From UBA7683 sp964643895 (lineage in GTDB: Bacteria; Patescibacteriota; Saccharimonadia; Saccharimonadales; UBA7683): a stretch of 13,859 nt of DNA. This document shows positions 11,739-13,859 of this stretch, one piece after another. Under the pieces are notes generated by a model. The model made no database searches and was not told the DNA's origin. It saw nothing but the letters and a program-made list of their open reading frames with translations. The stretch is taken from contig CAZXUE010000022.1 of assembly GCA_964643895.1 (NCBI GenBank), positions 1 through 13,859 of the forward strand, in the 5' to 3' direction. Position 1 is the stretch's first letter, and the number at the start of each line of letters is the position of its first letter. A program made the position numbers and the translations under genes.

Positions 11739-12662
11739 TTAGAACTCCAATTCAGCCATTTTATCTTTAACTTCGTCCAGTGCTTTGCTGCCAAAGCCTT
11801 TGAGCTCACGTAGTTCAACCTCACCAAGTGTTACTAGGTCGCCAATGGTTTTAATGCCATTGTTGAGTAGTGCATTTGCTGTTCGAGCGGTCAAGTTGAG
11901 ATCCTCAATAGGGGTCATCAGCTCAGCTGCTTCGTCATCGCCCCCCATTTGGGTAAGTGGTTGAGCGGCTGCAACTGTTGTAGTGCCGGCAAGCGCTGTG
12001 TACTGGTTTACTAAGATGGCTGCCGCTTCTTCAAAAGCTTCGCGTGGGGTAAGCGAGCCATCGGTGTCAACGGTAAGCAGGAGCTTGTCGAGGTCGGTCA
12101 TCTGGCCAACACGAGTGCTCTCTACTTTGTAGCGGACACGCAGCACAGGGCTAAAGATGGCATCAACAGCGATCATGTCACTTGGGCGGCTTTCGGTTGG
12201 TGCTGCCTCGATTGTTCGATAACCGCGACCGGATTCAACAAGAATATCCATGACAAATGGCTTAGCGCTATCAAGGGTTGCAATTATTTGGTCTTGGTTA
12301 ATAACTTCAACTTGATCGGTAGTCTTGATGTCAGCAGCGGTAATCGCCCCTTTGGTCTTCTTTTCAATACGAACAATTTGCGGCTCGTCGGTAAAAACTT
12401 TGAAACGGACTTGCTTAAGGTTGAGCATGATATCTACGACATCTTCTTTGACACCTTCAACGGTTGTAAATTCGTGGGTAATTCCCTCGATCTTAAAGGC
12501 AACCACAGCGGCGCCCTCGATTGAAGAAAGCAGCACGCGGCGCAGACTGTTGCCAAGGGTCATGCCGTATCCAGTATGAAGTGGCTCGATGACAAAGGTC
12601 GCGCTTACGCTCGAGTGGTCATCAACTGATGCTAGTGTTGGGTTGTGAATCATTTTTGACAT
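11739..12662 (-). CDS. rpoA: DNA-directed RNA polymerase subunit alpha
   Basis: Scaffold for RNA polymerase assembly (N-terminal domain) and activator/UP-element contact (C-terminal domain). 307 residues. Seen: the dimerisation signature EPLHTGYGMTLGNSLRRVLLSS near residues 26-47, VKEDVVDIMLNLK, GRGYRTIEA and RVRYKVESTRVGQMTDLDKL of the N-terminal domain; a linker of about 30 residues; and the helix-hairpin-helix C-terminal domain PIEDLNLTARTANALL...GDLV...ELRELKGFGSKALDEVK, retaining the Arg that corresponds to E. coli R265, so UP-element recognition is plausible. AGGAG lies 7 nt upstream, with the sequence up to the ATG identical to that before trpS. A 28-nt gap separates it from rpsD. Confidence 0.98.
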   Translation of the reverse strand: MSKMIHNPTLASVDDHSSVSATFVIEPLHTGYGMTLGNSLRRVLLSSIEGAAVVAFKIEGITHEFTTVEGVKEDVVDIMLNLKQVRFKVFTDEPQIVRIEKKTKGAITAADIKTTDQVEVINQDQIIATLDSAKPFVMDILVESGRGYRTIEAAPTESRPSDMIAVDAIFSPVLRVRYKVESTRVGQMTDLDKLLLTVDTDGSLTPREAFEEAAAILVNQYTALAGTTTVAAAQPLTQMGGDDEAAELMTPIEDLNLTARTANALLNNGIKTIGDLVTLGEVELRELKGFGSKALDEVKDKMAELEF

Positions 12663-12690
12663 ATCTTTTCTCCTATAGAATTATCATGCC

Positions 12691-13308
12691 TTAGCGTGAG
12701 TAGTACTCAACGATCAGTTGCTCATTAATATCAACTTCGGCTTCTTCGCGAGTGGGCAAGCCAGTAATTTTTATGGTTTGCTTTTTAACATCGCTCGTGA
12801 GCCAGCTTAAACTTGGTTGGTTAGCAGCGCTGGCTACATCAGCCAGTTGCTTAAAATACTCGTTAGCGGTACTTTTGCTGCGAACAACGATTTCATCACC
12901 TTCACTTACACGAATGGATGGAATGTCTACTCGACGACCGTTAAGGGTAAAGTGGCCATGACCAACTAACTGACGCGCGGCTCGGCGAGAAGTAGCAAAC
13001 CCAGCTCGGTAAACTGCATTATCTAAACGTCGTTCAAGTAGTTGCAGCAGAACCTGGCCAGACTGGCCCTTTGAGCGGTTGGCCTCTTTCATTAAGTTGC
13101 TAAACTGCTTTTCCAGAAGGCCGTATAAACGGCGGACTTTCTGCTTTTCGCGAAGCTGTAAGGCATAACCGCTTGGTTTTTGCTGGCGGCCGCCGCCATG
13201 TTCACCGGGGATGTTGGTGCGCTTAACCATGATTTTATGTGCTTTTGGATGGAGAGCATAGCCTTCTCGGCGACTTTGCTTAACAATTGGGGATCGATCT
13301 CGTGCCAT
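12691..13308 (-). CDS. rpsD: 30S ribosomal protein S4 (uS4)
   Basis: Primary 16S rRNA-binding protein of the small subunit; in E. coli also the translational repressor of the alpha operon. 205 residues. Seen: N-terminal MARDRSPIVKQSRREGYAL, the KPSGYALQLREKQKVRRLYGL block, and the S4 RNA-binding domain RRLDNAVYRAGFATSRRAARQLVGHGHFTLNGRRVDIPS-type signature (about residues 92-130). It contains no cysteine, so the zinc-binding N-terminal module is absent (Cys-minus form). The ATG shares a base with the rpsK stop (TAATG) and has GAGG 8 nt upstream. Confidence 0.98.
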   Translation of the reverse strand: MARDRSPIVKQSRREGYALHPKAHKIMVKRTNIPGEHGGGRQQKPSGYALQLREKQKVRRLYGLLEKQFSNLMKEANRSKGQSGQVLLQLLERRLDNAVYRAGFATSRRAARQLVGHGHFTLNGRRVDIPSIRVSEGDEIVVRSKSTANEYFKQLADVASAANQPSLSWLTSDVKKQTIKITGLPTREEAEVDINEQLIVEYYSR

Positions 13309-13700
13309 TATGGGTGCCTCACTTTCCTCGGACGAACGCCACCGTGCGGAACGCCGGTTTTGTCAGTAATACTTTCAACCTCAATACCAATCGTAGCGGC
13401 AGCACGAATAGCTGCATCACGACCTTGGCCGATACCGCTGATAAATACAGCTACGGTGTTGAGGCCGTTATTTTGCTTCGCAGTGGTCAATGCTTTTTCA
13501 CTTGCGATTTGAGCAGCGTAGGCGGTGCCTTTTTTGCTACCTCTAAAGCCACATGCACCAGCACTAGCTGTAGCTACTACCTCACCTTTTTTGTCGGTGA
13601 TGCTGATAATAGTGTTATTGAAGGTCGCTTTAATGTGGAGCTGTCCTGCTGGAACAATTCGCTTCGCCTTCTTACGTTTTGCTGTAGTTGTTTCTGCCAT
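13308..13700 (-). CDS. rpsK: 30S ribosomal protein S11 (uS11)
   Basis: Small-subunit platform protein near the E site. 130 residues. Seen: HIKATFNNTIISITDKKG, ASAGACGFRGSKKGTAYAAQ, the VFISGIGQGRDAAIRA block and the C-terminal ITDKTGVPHGGVRPRKVRHP with the conserved GxRPxKxRR-like end (H in place of the last Arg). AGGA lies 8 nt upstream of the ATG, 15 nt after the rpsM stop. It overlaps rpsD by one base. Confidence 0.97.
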   Translation of the reverse strand: MAETTTAKRKKAKRIVPAGQLHIKATFNNTIISITDKKGEVVATASAGACGFRGSKKGTAYAAQIASEKALTTAKQNNGLNTVAVFISGIGQGRDAAIRAAATIGIEVESITDKTGVPHGGVRPRKVRHP

Positions 13701-13715
13701 ATAATAATCCTAATC

Positions 13716-13859
13716 TTACGTCTTAGACGCAGCCTTCTTCTGTGTGCCGCCCACTGCAACACGCTTACCGCGCTTCGTTCGACCATTGGTACGAGTGAGT
13801 TGACCTCATACGGGAAGTCCATTTTTGTGGCTAATACCACGGTATGTCTGAATATCTTT
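13716..13859 (-). CDS. rpsM: 30S ribosomal protein S13 (uS13), C-terminal end, with an in-frame TGA
   Basis: The last 47 codons before TAA encode the S13 C-terminal region: DIQTYRGI, HKNGLPV, then GQ, TRTNGRTKRGKRVAVGG and a Lys-rich end. S13 sits in the subunit head and contacts S19, L5 (bridge B1b) and, through its tail, P-site tRNA. The family motif GLPVRGQRT reads GLPV-TGA-GQLT here: the Arg codon after LPV is TGA (13808-13806). Two nearby positions that are normally Arg are also changed, Ser at 13832-13830 (RGIS instead of RGxR) and Leu at 13799-13797. The 5' part lies outside the window. Either the protein is cut about 30 residues short, or this end of the sequence contains errors. The operon position and the remaining matches make the gene identity firm. 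Confidence 0.88.

Noticed and set aside
13806..13808. TGA recoded as Gly (Gracilibacteria/Absconditabacteria code)
   Set aside because: No other recognised gene has an in-frame TGA, the conserved residue here is Arg rather than Gly, and TGA ends two genes at overlapping ATGA start/stop junctions.
13577..13840. 87-aa minus-strand frame across the rpsM/rpsK junction
   Set aside because: It avoids the rpsM TGA, but its translation bears no resemblance to S13; the S13 frame is recognisable on both sides of the TGA.

Overview
The window looks like core chromosome of a small-genome bacterium, most likely a Patescibacteria/CPR member and plausibly a Saccharibacterium. This is inferred from the compact ribosomal and tRNA gene order, the leaderless-looking promoters, the Cys-free S4 protein and the sorting-signal surface protein; no rRNA is present to prove it. 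TGA is used as a stop in at least two genes (rluD-like and the racemase), so I assume the standard code.

Layout. Bases 3-2715 run on the plus strand: a 5'-truncated ClpC-type AAA+ unfoldase, then a peptidase E-like gene with an extended -10 placed for a leaderless mRNA. A bidirectional terminator at 2748-2777 separates these from everything else, which runs on the minus strand. Read in the direction of transcription from the right end, the order is: (i) the end of the alpha operon, rpsM(partial)-rpsK-rpsD-rpoA-rplQ-rplM-rpsI, closed by a terminator at 10448-10473; (ii) tandem promoters and a 5' leader (10045-10267) that looks like a ribosome-mediated attenuator, followed by a frameshifted Asp/Glu-racemase-family gene, an 81-aa gene and trpS; (iii) a 133-aa gene, an RluA/RluD-type pseudouridine synthase, holB (overlapping ATGA), a membrane-anchored TPR protein and a 100-aa gene; (iv) a tRNA unit tRNA-Thr(TGT), tRNA-Tyr(GTA), an 80-aa gene, tRNA-Thr(GGT), rpmG and a 27-residue basic peptide, closed by a terminator at 3546-3569; (v) a secreted surface protein with a C-terminal IPNTG sorting signal.

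The most interesting element is the leader before the racemase/trpS genes. A 25-codon ORF carries consecutive Tyr-Trp-Phe codons directly before a set of mutually exclusive pairings (1:2, 2:3, 3:4) that ends in an intrinsic terminator. This is the classical logic of trp/phe attenuation, placed upstream of tryptophanyl-tRNA synthetase. Other notable points: a palindromic repeat element inserted in frame in the pseudouridine synthase gene, with a relative in the intergenic DNA at 10309-10384; degenerate heptanucleotide repeats at three sites; an in-frame TGA in the conserved C-terminal motif of rpsM; a +1 frameshift in the racemase at an RF2-like sequence; and a tRNA order that matches the E. 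coli tufB operon.

Stretches without genes: 10173-10490 holds two promoters, a 5' stem-loop, the repeat element and the rpsI terminator; 3438-3582 holds a promoter and a terminator; 4403-4559 is a repeat-rich tRNA spacer.
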